Shown here: positions 36,256 to 45,651 of the stretch, piece after piece | How the letters are laid out: the number at the start of each line of letters is the position of its first letter | Numbering within the stretch: position 1 is the first letter of the stretch | Position numbers and translations under genes: made by a program | NCBI GenBank assembly: GCA_013306675.1 | Contig: JABLUY010000028.1 | Coordinates: forward strand, 1 to 64,000 | Reading direction: 5' to 3' | Length of the DNA: 64,000 nucleotides | Source: Thraustochytrium sp. TN22 | Taxonomy: Eukaryota > Sar > Bigyra > Thraustochytrida > Thraustochytriidae | Notes under the pieces: model-generated | Told to the model about the DNA's origin: nothing | The model's input: only the letters and a program-made list of their open reading frames with translations | Databases searched by the model: none

Positions 36256-37458
36256 ATGGAGGCGAATCGCGCGCTGCTGGACGAGCTCATGGGCGCGGAG
36301 CGCAACTTGGCGGCGAGCGAACGGCGCGAGCGGCGGCCGCGGCACTTCACGGACGCGGAGGTAGACAAGATGTACTTGGTGGGGTGCTCGCCGTACGAGC
36401 TGTTCAAAGGCACCAAGTCTGACCTGGGGCCGAACCCGAAGGTGCCGGACGAGGAGTGCAAGGCTGCGTGGGAGCGTCTGAGCGAGCACGAGAAGCGGCG
36501 CTTCGGCTTCGAGGAGGACACGCGGCGGTTCTTGGAACGCATGGTGCGGCAAGTGGACCACAAGATTGCAGAGAACCTGGCGAGGACGCATTTTGGCGAG
36601 GCGCTCGAGATCGACGCGCGGCGCCTCCTGCAGATCGAGGATGACATGGAGGATTTGCTGGGCCGTCTGCAGGCGCTGGCTCGCCAGGGCGAGGTCGCGC
36701 TCGCCCTCAATATGTATAGGCGCGTGGAGGAGCTGCGCGAGGAGCGCCGCAAGCTGTGCGAGGTGCCGGAGGCACAGCGGCGGCTGCTCGTGTGCCCCTT
36801 GAGCGCCAACCTCATCCCGCGCGGCGACTCAGACGAGCGGCTGCTCAGTCACTTTACCGGTAAGCATTACACTGGGTGGAAGCTTGTACGCAAGACGCTC
36901 AAGGAGCTTAACGAGAAGCGCTTTGCGCGGCCGCCCGACGCCTACCGTGGCGGCCGAGCGCCGCCTCGCAGCGTCGGCGCAGAACGCCGCTTTGGCAGCG
37001 ATCGTGTTGATCGCAACGATCGCCTCCGCATTGGCCCCAGCTACGACGGCCGCCGCTACAGCGACCGCCGTGACGACGACCGCCGCCACGACGACCGCCA
37101 CCGAGACCGAGATGAGGCGGTCGACACCTTCGTCTCTGACTACCGCCGCCGTTATGAGCGTCGCGACCGCTCAGCCAGCCGCGACCGCCACCGCCGGAGC
37201 AGCAGGTCTAGATCCCCCGAGGACGGCGGCCGCAGTAGCAGCAGCCGCAAGCGCGGCCGTCGCGACGAGTACGACTACGATTTCGACGGCGACGACCGCC
37301 ACAAACACGCGAAGAAACACCACAAGAAGCACAAGAAGGACCGCAAGAAGCACAAGAAGTCCACATCCTCGTCCTCACGGCGCCGCTCGCGCCACAGCGA
37401 CTCGGACTCCGATTCGGACGCCGAGGTCGAGCGCCGTCTCCGCGGCCGCGTACAGTGA
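36256..37458 (+). CDS. LUC7L: LUC7-like U1 snRNP-associated protein with degenerate zinc fingers and an RS tail
   Basis: A 400-residue protein. The start MEANRALLDELMG matches LUC7 family N-termini, and FTDAEVDKMYLVGCSPYELFKGTKSDLGP aligns with the first finger region. The second finger region reads VCPLSANLIPRGDSDERLLSHFTGKHYTGW. Several expected zinc ligands are absent: the first finger lacks the Cys before the CP motif and the later Cys and His, and the second has Ser in CPLS where the second Cys belongs. The C-terminus (about 235-400) is Arg/Asp and then RS, Lys-His-rich, as in splicing factors. LUC7 proteins sit on the U1 snRNP and stabilise weak 5' splice sites. The near-uniform donors in this genome may relax that need. 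The ATG at 36256 is in a GCCATGG context. Confidence 0.8.
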   Translation: MEANRALLDELMGAERNLAASERRERRPRHFTDAEVDKMYLVGCSPYELFKGTKSDLGPNPKVPDEECKAAWERLSEHEKRRFGFEEDTRRFLERMVRQVDHKIAENLARTHFGEALEIDARRLLQIEDDMEDLLGRLQALARQGEVALALNMYRRVEELREERRKLCEVPEAQRRLLVCPLSANLIPRGDSDERLLSHFTGKHYTGWKLVRKTLKELNEKRFARPPDAYRGGRAPPRSVGAERRFGSDRVDRNDRLRIGPSYDGRRYSDRRDDDRRHDDRHRDRDEAVDTFVSDYRRRYERRDRSASRDRHRRSSRSRSPEDGGRSSSSRKRGRRDEYDYDFDGDDRHKHAKKHHKKHKKDRKKHKKSTSSSSRRRSRHSDSDSDSDAEVERRLRGRVQ

Positions 37459-37966
37459 GTCGTATGGCGGTGCTCAGTACCCGTACCAGGTACCACGCAC
37501 CCTAGCTAGTTAGCTCTCGAGCCAGCCACCTCGGTGCCGGAATGAAAGGTTTAGGCGTCCGAACGTCCGAAGCGTGGCGTCGCCGTGGTCAAACGCACCA
37601 TGTGGCGGTGCACTGTGCTAAGCCAAGCAACAAGCAAATCCAAAGCTCGCCGAGGACGGCCTCGCGTTGCCAAGGCTGGCGAGTCGCGGCAGCGCAGCGC
37701 AGCGTGGCGCGGCGTTGCGTGGCGTTGCGTTGCGTGGCGTGGCGTGGCGTGGCGTGGTGCAGCGCGGCTTGGCGTGCCTGGCGGCGCAGAGTAGCTAGTA
37801 GGGTCGCCGGGCGCGGTCCCGCGATCGGCGTTGATCGGAAAGCGGAACGGCGGCAGCGACGTCGTGGCGAAGCGCGCGTGCGCAGGCGGCAAGCAGACGG
37901 CGGAGCTCGCTCGCGGCGGGGCGCGCTCGCGGCGGCGCGGCCGGCAGGCAAGCAGGCAAGCAGGCG

Positions 37967-38002
<36 letters not shown>

Positions 38003-38103
38003 CACGGCCGGACTCGCCGTCGGTGCAGGGAGCCTGAGGCAGCGCTCGCTCTGCTGTGCACCGCTGCGAGAGGCGCGGCTGCTACGAGCAGCAGGAGGGC
38101 ACC
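37459..38103. other. Spacer with GCGTG and (AGGC)n tracts
   Basis: A 645-bp spacer between the LUC7-like and TMEM135-like genes. It holds a GGCGT/GCGTT repeat (about 37698-37760) and a (GGCA)n tract (about 37943-38003), then a CACCATGG start context. No gene is seen. Confidence 0.6.
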
Positions 38104-39948
38104 ATGGACCTGAACCTGATCACCAGGCTGAACAGCTACTCGGCGGACCTGTTCCGACTGCCGGACCAGCGGCGGCGGCTGGCGGTCATCTCCGAGGGCA
38201 CGACCGTGGACGAGAACGAGAGCCTGGCGGAGGGCGCCGCGGACCCGCGCGCGCTGCCGCCGTCGAGGAGCAACAGCTTCTCGTCGTCCGTCCCGAGCGT
38301 GGATGAGCACGGCGGCGTCGGGCGGCTCGGAGGGACGTCCTCCCTGCGCAGGAGCACGAAGGACGAGGCGGACGGCGACCTGGACCTTGACCTGGATCTG
38401 GACCTTGACGGGCCGCGCTCTGGGACACAGCGCGCCGGCGAGGCGGCCGAGGAGGAGGAGAATGAGGACGGTGACAACGAGGTCGAGGGCGGCGACGTGT
38501 ACGCGGATGCGGACGAGGCGTCGCGCAAGTCGGCGCGGCGGCGGCGGCCCCGCGAGCGGCGCGCGACGGGCGGCGGGTCAGCGGGGCGGGTGCCGCCCGC
38601 GGCGGCCGCCCTGCTTGCGCGCGAGCCTCCGCACTACGAGGACCTGTGGGCAGCCATCACGCGCAACATCGGCAAAGGATTCGTGCTCGGGTTTGCCGGA
38701 CGCGTGTTTTTGAACTCGCTGTTCCCACTGCTCAACCTCGCGCGGGGGCGGCGCGTGGTGGTGACGCGGCGCGTGCTCTTCGCCGGCGCGCGCGAGTATG
38801 GCTCGTTCCTCGGGTCAATGCTGGCCGTGTACAACAGCTGCATGTTCGCGTCGCGAGGGCTCAAGCCCAAGTGGGCGGCGCTGCGGCGGTACCGCGCGCT
38901 GGTGTCGGGTGCGCTGGCCGGGCTGGCACTCTCATGGATCCCGCGGCGCGCGCGCTGGCCCATTGTCCTCTTCGCGCTGGTGCGCGCCATTGAGCTGCAG
39001 GCCAAGCTGCTGGCGCGGCGAGGGCTCGTGCCGACGCTGGAGAACGGCGACACGGCGCTCATGAGCCTGGCCAGCGCGTCCATGCTGCACAGCTACATCT
39101 TCGAGCCGGCCACGCTGGACCAGACCTACGTGCGCTTCTTGAACACGCACTCACAAATGCCACAGGCCGTGCGCGACGGGCTGCGCGCCATGTGCAACGG
39201 CGCCCCGCTGAACCTGGAGGCGCTCAACGAAGCGCGCTCGCACATGGCCGGCAGCCCGATGGTGCTCACGGACCCGCTCGGCGTCGACTCGTGGCCCAGT
39301 GGCGAGCTCGTGCACCCGACCATGCCGCTGTACAAGTACGCCTTCAAATTCTTCTACCGCGCCATGAAGCTGTCCGTGCCCGTTTACCTGCCGGTGTTTA
39401 GCATGCCAGTGCTGCTCTTTTACCCGCAGTCGCTCGTGCGTCGACCCGTGACGACCGTGAAGCGCGTGCTGCAGGGCGTGCTGCGTAGCTCCGTCTTCCT
39501 CTCCATGTACTGCACGTCCGGCTTTTGCTCGCTCACCGTCATGCGCGCGCTGGGCCTCACTTACTCGCACGTCGGCCGCCTGTCGGAGTCCGTCTTCATG
39601 GGGGCTGGCCTGGTGGCCGGCTGCGCCACTCTGATCGAGAAGAAGCCGCGCCGAATCGAGCTGGCACTCTACGTGCTCAGCAAGGCCATCGAGGGCCGGT
39701 GGGAGTCGCTCGTGGCGCGCGGCGTCGTCAAGCCCATCCGCGACGCCGAGGTCTTGGTTTTTGCGTACTGCTTCGCGATCATCACGCACTGCTACGCGCG
39801 TCATCCGGACTTTCTCCGCAGCGCCTACCTGTCCATCCTTGGCAAGTTTCTCGACACCGACAAGCGCCACAAGTTCTACGCCATGCCGCGCATTGTATCG
39901 GAGCAGCTTCTGCCGCGCCTCTCGGACGTGAGCAACGACGAGGAGTGA
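38104..39948 (+). CDS. TMEM135: TMEM135-like multi-pass membrane protein
   Basis: A 614-residue protein. An acidic, Ser-rich N-terminal 190 residues, including an Asp-Leu repeat, precede a membrane region of several hydrophobic helices (about 195-600). The C-terminal half reads like TMEM135: LENGDTALMSLASASMLHSYI, the HPTMPLYKYAFKFF patch and LVAGCATLIEKKPRRIELALYVLSKAIE, with VFAYCFAIITHCYARHP near the end. TMEM135 localises to mitochondria and peroxisomes and affects mitochondrial dynamics and lipid or cholesterol transport; its biochemical activity is not settled. The start has an ideal CACCATGG context. The long acidic N-terminus is longer than in animals and may be a lineage-specific addition. 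Confidence 0.75.
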   Translation: MDLNLITRLNSYSADLFRLPDQRRRLAVISEGTTVDENESLAEGAADPRALPPSRSNSFSSSVPSVDEHGGVGRLGGTSSLRRSTKDEADGDLDLDLDLDLDGPRSGTQRAGEAAEEEENEDGDNEVEGGDVYADADEASRKSARRRRPRERRATGGGSAGRVPPAAAALLAREPPHYEDLWAAITRNIGKGFVLGFAGRVFLNSLFPLLNLARGRRVVVTRRVLFAGAREYGSFLGSMLAVYNSCMFASRGLKPKWAALRRYRALVSGALAGLALSWIPRRARWPIVLFALVRAIELQAKLLARRGLVPTLENGDTALMSLASASMLHSYIFEPATLDQTYVRFLNTHSQMPQAVRDGLRAMCNGAPLNLEALNEARSHMAGSPMVLTDPLGVDSWPSGELVHPTMPLYKYAFKFFYRAMKLSVPVYLPVFSMPVLLFYPQSLVRRPVTTVKRVLQGVLRSSVFLSMYCTSGFCSLTVMRALGLTYSHVGRLSESVFMGAGLVAGCATLIEKKPRRIELALYVLSKAIEGRWESLVARGVVKPIRDAEVLVFAYCFAIITHCYARHPDFLRSAYLSILGKFLDTDKRHKFYAMPRIVSEQLLPRLSDVSNDEE

Positions 39949-40496
39949 GAGTCTATCGAGAGCGCGAGCACCGCCAAAGCGCTGCCGAGCTGCGAATTCA
40001 AGCGCCACCCACCGAAAAGCGCTGCCGAGCTGAGAACCTTGGAGTAAACCCACAAGCATGCATAAAGTCTCGAGACATTGCTCAAGCTCAAGCTCAAGAG
40101 AGCGAACTGGATAGAGAAAGACTATTTTGCAGTTGTGTTGCAGGGCTGCTGCAACATGCCGGCTACCGGCAATTTTAGAGAAAATCATAGCTGTCGAGCT
40201 CCAAGGCGCCACCATGCTCACGCGCACGGAAGTTCTTGCGGCTCTGCGCCTTCCCGGCCATCTCTCCCCTTTTCCCCATCACGGCCACTAGCTAGCGAGA
40301 CGGGTCGAAGACGACGACGCATACAGACCACATTCAGACATACAGGCGACACACGCACACAAACCCATACACACGCACAAAACACCGCGGAACAGAGCGT
40401 ACGGCACGCAAAAGGGCCCAAGAGGACACCGCAGCCGTCGATAAACACGCGCTCAAGAGAGCCTGCGGTGCTCCGTCGCGGCAGTGCTCCGGCCCG
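39949..40496. other. Convergent 3' spacer
   Basis: A 548-bp spacer, less GC-rich than the divergent ones, between the TMEM135-like gene and the acid lipase. An AGCGCTGCCGAGCTG-like segment occurs twice (near 39977 and 40017), and CACACA runs occur near 40345-40385. No gene is seen. Confidence 0.5.
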
Positions 40497-41822
40497 TCAA
40501 ACCTTGGGCGCAATTGTGGAGGCGATAAAGTCGACGACGGGCAGATAAATGTCGTGCTTCGCCGAGCGCGCCCAAACGTAGTCGACGTGGCCCTGAGTGC
40601 CAGTGAGATTAACCTGGCGGAGCACGCCGGCAGGCAGCGCCGCAGCAGCAGCCTCGTAGGAGGCCTGCGCCACGAGACGGTCGCTGCCGCCGTAAAAGAG
40701 TGCGAGAGGCGTGCGCAGCTTGCCAAGGTCGTAGCTGGGCGGCTGCGGCTGGCCATAGCGCTCGAGATTGGCCTCGGCGCCGTAGTCGAAGTGCTGCAGG
40801 CGGCCGGCGCGCTGGCACTGCACGTGGTGCTGGATGTTCTTGAGCGAAGTCTCGCGCGGGTAGAACTGGAAGACGTGCGAGATGACCTCGGCATCGAACG
40901 CCTGCGGGTTGGCGCAGCCAGCCGTGGCGCAGATGAGGCTGACACAGGCGCTCGGGAAGAGGCCGCAGGTGCCGGAGAAGAGCACGCGCACCGCGCCCCA
41001 GAGCAGGCCCGGGTGCACGAGGCGCACAAGGAAGTCGGGGACCTCTGGCAGGCCGCCCAGCCCGGCGGGCGGCGGCGCCGGGCCGGCGGCGCCATTGTTG
41101 TCCGAGGCCCAGGAGCCGAGCGGGGCGCCGAGCGCCACGATGGAGCGCACGTGGCGCGCCGTGGACTTGCTCTCGGCGGCCGCCACAGCGGCCAGCATGC
41201 CACCCTCCGAGTGGCCGACGATGGACGCGATGGGCTGGTCCGTCACGCGGTGCACGTACTCCACCATGGCTGGGAGGTCGTACGCGATGCTCTCGTCAAA
41301 GCTAAAGTCCCAGAACTCCGGGTCCTGGCTTGTGTAGCGGTCGTGGCGCCAGGGCGCGCGGCCGCGCTGCTCCAGCATCCAGACGTCGAAGTTCCGATCG
41401 TGCAGCACGCCGGCGAGGCTGTCCTCGCGGCCGAGCAGCAAAAAGGTGGCGGCCGAGTCCAGCAGGCCCGGCATGAGCAGCACGGGCGGGCGGCCTGGCG
41501 CCGGCAGGCGCTTGAGCACCAGCGTGTACCCGTCGCGCGTCGTGGCCAGGTGCTCCTCGCACTCGAGGCCCAGCACCTCGTGCGCCAGCGTGCACAGGCC
41601 CGCCCCGGGCCTCTGCACGAGCCCACGCACTAGCACCACGGCTACAGCCACGAGGAAGGCCGCCCAGACCGCGCGCCGCATGCTGCCTCCGCCCAGGCCA
41701 GCCCACCGCCGCTGCAGCCGCCGTGCCTGGGCCTTGGCCCACGCCGCCCGGGACGCCTGCGGCGCCTTGAGCCCTGCGTCCACGTCCAGCTCCGCCACCG
41801 TCGCCAGAAAGGTCGTCACCAT
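40497..41822 (-). CDS. Acid lipase-type alpha/beta hydrolase with an N-terminal membrane anchor
   Basis: A 441-residue protein. A hydrophobic segment at about 50-70 (AVWAAFLVAVAVVLVRGL) is a signal anchor. The hydrolase resembles the LIPA/gastric lipase family: HLATTRDGYTLVLKRLP near the start, PVLLMPGLLDSAATF (oxyanion), GHSEGG with nucleophile S205, D381 in YGGSDRLV and H412 in GTQGHVDYVW complete the catalytic triad. Enzymes of this group cleave triacylglycerols or sterol esters in lysosome-like or extracellular compartments. The segment between D and S contains a cap-like insert with several cysteines (FSGTCGLFPSACVSLICATAGC). The ATG at 41822 (MVTTFLATV) is first in frame. Confidence 0.85.
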   Translation of the reverse strand: MVTTFLATVAELDVDAGLKAPQASRAAWAKAQARRLQRRWAGLGGGSMRRAVWAAFLVAVAVVLVRGLVQRPGAGLCTLAHEVLGLECEEHLATTRDGYTLVLKRLPAPGRPPVLLMPGLLDSAATFLLLGREDSLAGVLHDRNFDVWMLEQRGRAPWRHDRYTSQDPEFWDFSFDESIAYDLPAMVEYVHRVTDQPIASIVGHSEGGMLAAVAAAESKSTARHVRSIVALGAPLGSWASDNNGAAGPAPPPAGLGGLPEVPDFLVRLVHPGLLWGAVRVLFSGTCGLFPSACVSLICATAGCANPQAFDAEVISHVFQFYPRETSLKNIQHHVQCQRAGRLQHFDYGAEANLERYGQPQPPSYDLGKLRTPLALFYGGSDRLVAQASYEAAAAALPAGVLRQVNLTGTQGHVDYVWARSAKHDIYLPVVDFIASTIAPKV

Positions 41823-44004
41823 CGCCCCTGCGCTGCGCCCGCCCGCGCCGACCCGCCCCTGCGACGCGCCCTCGGGGTCTGCTCGCGCCAGACCCCGCGC
41901 GCACCGCGCCTGCTCGCGCTGCGTCGCGACGCCGGCCCGGCCCCGCGCAATCGTGCGCAACGCGGCTCTTGGCAGCTACTTGGAGCCTGAGCTCTCAGGC
42001 GACCAGGCTGCCGCTGCAGCGCTTGTGCGCGCCTCGCCCGCCCGCTGCCTGACGGTCGCTCGCCGCCTCGCCGCTCGCCGCCGCGGCTGCGCGGCCCGGA
42101 CTGATGCGAGAGCGCGCGAGGAGCGGCTGCGGTCGGGCCTGCGAGCGCCCGGCCGTCCTCCTCGGCGCAGTACGCCTCGGCACGGCACGGCACGGCACGG
42201 CACGTCACGTTCGCCCGATGGACGCTACGGCCCGCCGACGACGAGGGCGCCTGCCCGCCCGCTCGCGGCGCTCGCTCGCTCACCCGCCCGCTTGCTCGGG
42301 CGCCCGCTCGCTCGGAGCGCGCAGGGGTCTGCCGCCGCTGCCGCCGCGCCGCGCCGCCGCTCGGAGGCCTGCCGGCGCCTCGCGCGCGCCACTCGCGCCC
42401 TCGCGTCGCAGTCTGGCGCGCGCCAGACCGCGCTGTCGCGCCGCTGCGCAAACACGGCGGAGCCGCTCCCCGGGCCGCGCCCTGGCGGGCCAAATCCTCG
42501 TGCGTTGCGCAGGGACCCCGGGCCCGGCCGCGGGGTGGCGCGCACCGGGGTGGGTGCTCGTGCACACCCGCGCCGTGGTCATGGCCATGGTGGCGAGGCG
42601 GTGCAGCCTGTGGGCCACCGCGGCGCGTCCCGCCATGAGTCGCTTGCGGCTTGCGCCTCTACTAGCTAGCTAGCTAGCCTGCTGGGGTGTCGTGTCTGAG
42701 GCGCATCAAGCTTGCACGACCGCCAGCGATGGCGCCGCGCGAGCCTGGCTGGGGCTCATGGCCAGCGAAAGAGCTTTCCACCTCCCTCCCCCGAGGCTCT
42801 CCGAGGCGCATCATTGATGGTGACATCTCTGCCGTAGCGCGTAGCGGAGAAGAGAAGCTCGAGACGAAAGAGAAGCTCGGTGGCGCTTGCTGCGGACCCC
42901 CACTGGCCAGCAGGCAGCCGCAGCTGAGCAGCTCAGCCTGCCAATGGGTCTGTACCCCCAGTAGGACGACTCGTCGAGGCCCTTCAAGTTCCGAGAGGCG
43001 CGCAACCGCGACAACCGCGCCCAGAGCGCGCACCCTGCGCCGTCCTACAGCGAGGGCAGCGAGCGCGGCGAGCGAGCTGACCGTGGTTCGTTGCTCGTCT
43101 TGCGAGCTGCAGCCTTCGCTGACCGTCTCTCGGCTCGCTCGCTCGCTCTGGCGGGACCTGTTCAGCCCCGGCCGCCCTGCACGCGGCGGCCGACGCTCGC
43201 CATCGCGCACAGCGCCTCGCACGCACACAGCGGTCGCGCCGTCATCAGCGCCTGCGCAGGCTTCTGGTTTCAAGTTCAAGTTCGCCAGGCCTGTTGCCGA
43301 CCTGGCTGGCCCGACGTCGAGCTCGCGAGCTCGGCCTCAACTTGAAGTTGCATTTCGAATTCGAATTCGACGAAATTCGAATTCAAATTCCAATCGAATC
43401 GAATCGCATCCAACCGACTGCGCCCGCGCTGCCGCTGGCCGGCCGGCCAGGCAGCGGGCGCTGCGCGCGGCGCAGGCACGGCCCGGCGGCCGCCTGAGCG
43501 GCTGCGGCGGCGGGCAGGCCCAAGCAAGCAAGCCGCCGCGACAGCCAGCCAGCCAGCCAGCCACCGGAGGACAGAGGCGGCCGGCAAGAGCGCTTCAGCG
43601 GCCGCTCCGGCGCTCCCGCTCGCACGGGCCAGCGCCTCTTGCCGCCTTGCGCAAAGTGTGAGCGGCGCTCGCGCCAGCGTCGGCGCGCGGCACGCCTGCG
43701 CATTCAGTCCCTCGCCGCAGCTCGCTGACCTCCAATTCTCGATCAGTCGCCGCAGCTCCCGGCACGCCAAAGCCGCAACGCGCCGCTCGCTCGTGATCGC
43801 AGGCTAGGCCTGGCCGCGCCGCGCCGCGCCGCGCGCGCTCGCGCCTCGCTTCACCTCGCCCGAGTCGCCTCGCCTCCGATCGCCTTGGCGTGTCACGTGT
43901 GCGAGGGCAGTGGCCAGAAGGGGGCAGGTAACGCCGAGGCGGGGGACGCCGGCGGGTCGAGGGGCCGCGTGTCGCACGGGGAGCAGACGTACGAGCGCGC
44001 GAGG
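41823..44004. other. 2.2-kb divergent spacer
   Basis: The spacer lies between the acid lipase (minus) and the GDSAG hydrolase (plus). It is mostly GC-rich, with a CGGCACGG run (42178-42208), a CTAG tract (42661-42679), a strikingly AT-rich GAATTC/AATTCG patch (about 43345-43415) and a (CAGC)n tract near 43540-43563. Open frames in it are Arg/Ala-rich without domains. No gene is supported. Confidence 0.5.
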
Positions 44005-45342
44005 ATGGAGTTCGAGGGCCTGCGCGTGCCCGCGGCACGGCTCAGGAGCGGCAGCGGGCTCCGGGAGCGGACGGCCGTGACGAGGCTGTCGGTGGCCGCC
44101 AAAAAGGGCGCCGGCGCGGCGGCCAAGGGCGCACACTGGGCCGGGCTGGAGGCGCTCTGGGCGGTCTTTGGCACGCTGGGCGCGCTCGTGGTCATGGTCA
44201 TCAATCTGGCGCTCAACCACTGGGCGAGGCACTACCAACTGCACAGCCAGATGCGCGGCAAGTCCAAGGTGGGCGGCGCGTACGCGACGGACGGCGTGAC
44301 GCCGCCTGGCAAGGGCGTGGAGACCTCGCTGTACGCGGTGCAGTACGGGCCGCACGCGAACGAGACGCTGGACACGTTGCTGAGCGAGGACCGCGCGCTG
44401 GCCGCGCGGCACCCGGCGCTGCTCTACGTGCACGGCGGCGGCTGGATCGCCGCCAACTCGGCGTGCCTGCTGCACTCGGTGGCGCCCTTTGCGCGCGCCG
44501 GCTACGACGTTTACAGCGTGGACTACCCGCTGGCGCCGCGCGACCCCTTCCCGGCGCCCGTGGTGTCCATCCTGCGCGCGCTCGCCTGGATGGCCTCGAA
44601 CGCCGAGAACCACGAGGACGTGCTCATCATGGGTGACTCGGCCGGCGGCAATCTCGTCACAGTCGCCGCCGCGCTCGTGCACAACCGCCCTCTTCTTGAG
44701 GAGTTCGCGCGCGAGGTCGGCGAGCCCGAGCTCCTCAGCCTGCGCTTCCCCAACATTGTCGGCGTCGCCTCGGTCTACGGCATCATGGATCAGGACAACT
44801 GGCTCCAGGATCTCGACACCATCTCCTGGATCGAGAACAAGGTCACGCAGTTCTGTGTTGCCTTCGCCTTTCGCATGTACCGCAGCCCGCGCGCCCGGTT
44901 CCAGAACCGCTTCACGCTCATGGACCTCCTCCCGGACGTCAAGTCGCTGCCGCCGCTGCAGCTGCTCTGCGGCGACAAGGACATTCTCGTCAACTCCAGC
45001 CGACTGGCCTATGCGGAGCTCAAGCGTCGCGGCTTCTCCGTCGAATTCGTCGAGCACCGCGGCGCGCGCCATTGCTACTTTGGCTTCCCGCCCGCCTGGA
45101 GCTCGGACGAGTCTGCCAAGCTCTGCTTGGCAGACATGATTCGCTTCTTCGAGGACCAGACTCGTCGCCACCGGAACCGCCAGGCGCCCGGCGAGATCAC
45201 CACGCGCAAGGTGCGCTCCCTTCGCCACCCCACCGCGCGCAAGAGCCCGCACCCGCACCGCTGGTATCGGCGCGAGTCCGATGACGCGTACGTCGCGGAC
45301 TTTGTGGACCGCCACGCCAACCACTTCCGCGAGGCTCATTGA
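44005..45342 (+). CDS. Hormone-sensitive-lipase-like (GDSAG) alpha/beta hydrolase
   Basis: A 445-residue protein. A hydrophobic segment at about 49-72 probably anchors it in a membrane. The hydrolase domain carries the HGGG oxyanion motif (H143-G146), GDSAGG with nucleophile S212, D326 in GDKDIL and H356 in RHCYFGF, the triad of the alpha/beta hydrolase-3 family (HSL, arylacetamide deacetylase and related esterases). Substrates in the family are acylglycerols, steryl esters or xenobiotic esters. The C-terminal 60 residues are basic and histidine-rich, ending HANHFREAH. The ATG at 44005 is first in frame; the frame is open upstream to about 43870 without an ATG, so a further upstream exon is conceivable. 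Confidence 0.8.
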   Translation: MEFEGLRVPAARLRSGSGLRERTAVTRLSVAAKKGAGAAAKGAHWAGLEALWAVFGTLGALVVMVINLALNHWARHYQLHSQMRGKSKVGGAYATDGVTPPGKGVETSLYAVQYGPHANETLDTLLSEDRALAARHPALLYVHGGGWIAANSACLLHSVAPFARAGYDVYSVDYPLAPRDPFPAPVVSILRALAWMASNAENHEDVLIMGDSAGGNLVTVAAALVHNRPLLEEFAREVGEPELLSLRFPNIVGVASVYGIMDQDNWLQDLDTISWIENKVTQFCVAFAFRMYRSPRARFQNRFTLMDLLPDVKSLPPLQLLCGDKDILVNSSRLAYAELKRRGFSVEFVEHRGARHCYFGFPPAWSSDESAKLCLADMIRFFEDQTRRHRNRQAPGEITTRKVRSLRHPTARKSPHPHRWYRRESDDAYVADFVDRHANHFREAH

Positions 45343-45651
45343 TGCGTGTGCGACGACGAAGCCGTCTTTTCGACCGCATTGATCTCTACAAGTGCACTCG
45401 ATCGAGTCGCCGTGTCACGTGTATTGGCATGCCCGCCTTCCGAGGGGCGTGCCGGGCTCTGCCGTGCCGGGCTCTGCCGTGCCGTGCCGTGCCGTGCCGT
45501 GCCGGGCCGTGCTGGGCCGTGCCGTGCCTTGCTGGACCGGACTGGGCCTCTTCTGCTGTTGTGTCACTCTCTGTACTCTTTCGTCTTGACGATTTTTTTC
45601 CATCCAAGTGATAAATCATTCGCATCCGCATGGTGACTGACTTCGTTGCTT
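45343..45651. repeat. Convergent spacer with a (GCCGT)n-like array
   Basis: The spacer holds GTGCCGGGCTCTGCC units and (GCCGT)n at about 45449-45530, followed by AT-richer sequence with TTTTTTT near 45592-45598. No gene is seen. Confidence 0.8.

Noticed and set aside
42687-43661. 324-codon plus-strand frame in the 2.2-kb spacer
   Set aside because: Arg/Ser/Pro-rich, crosses an AATTCG repeat patch and has no recognisable fold.
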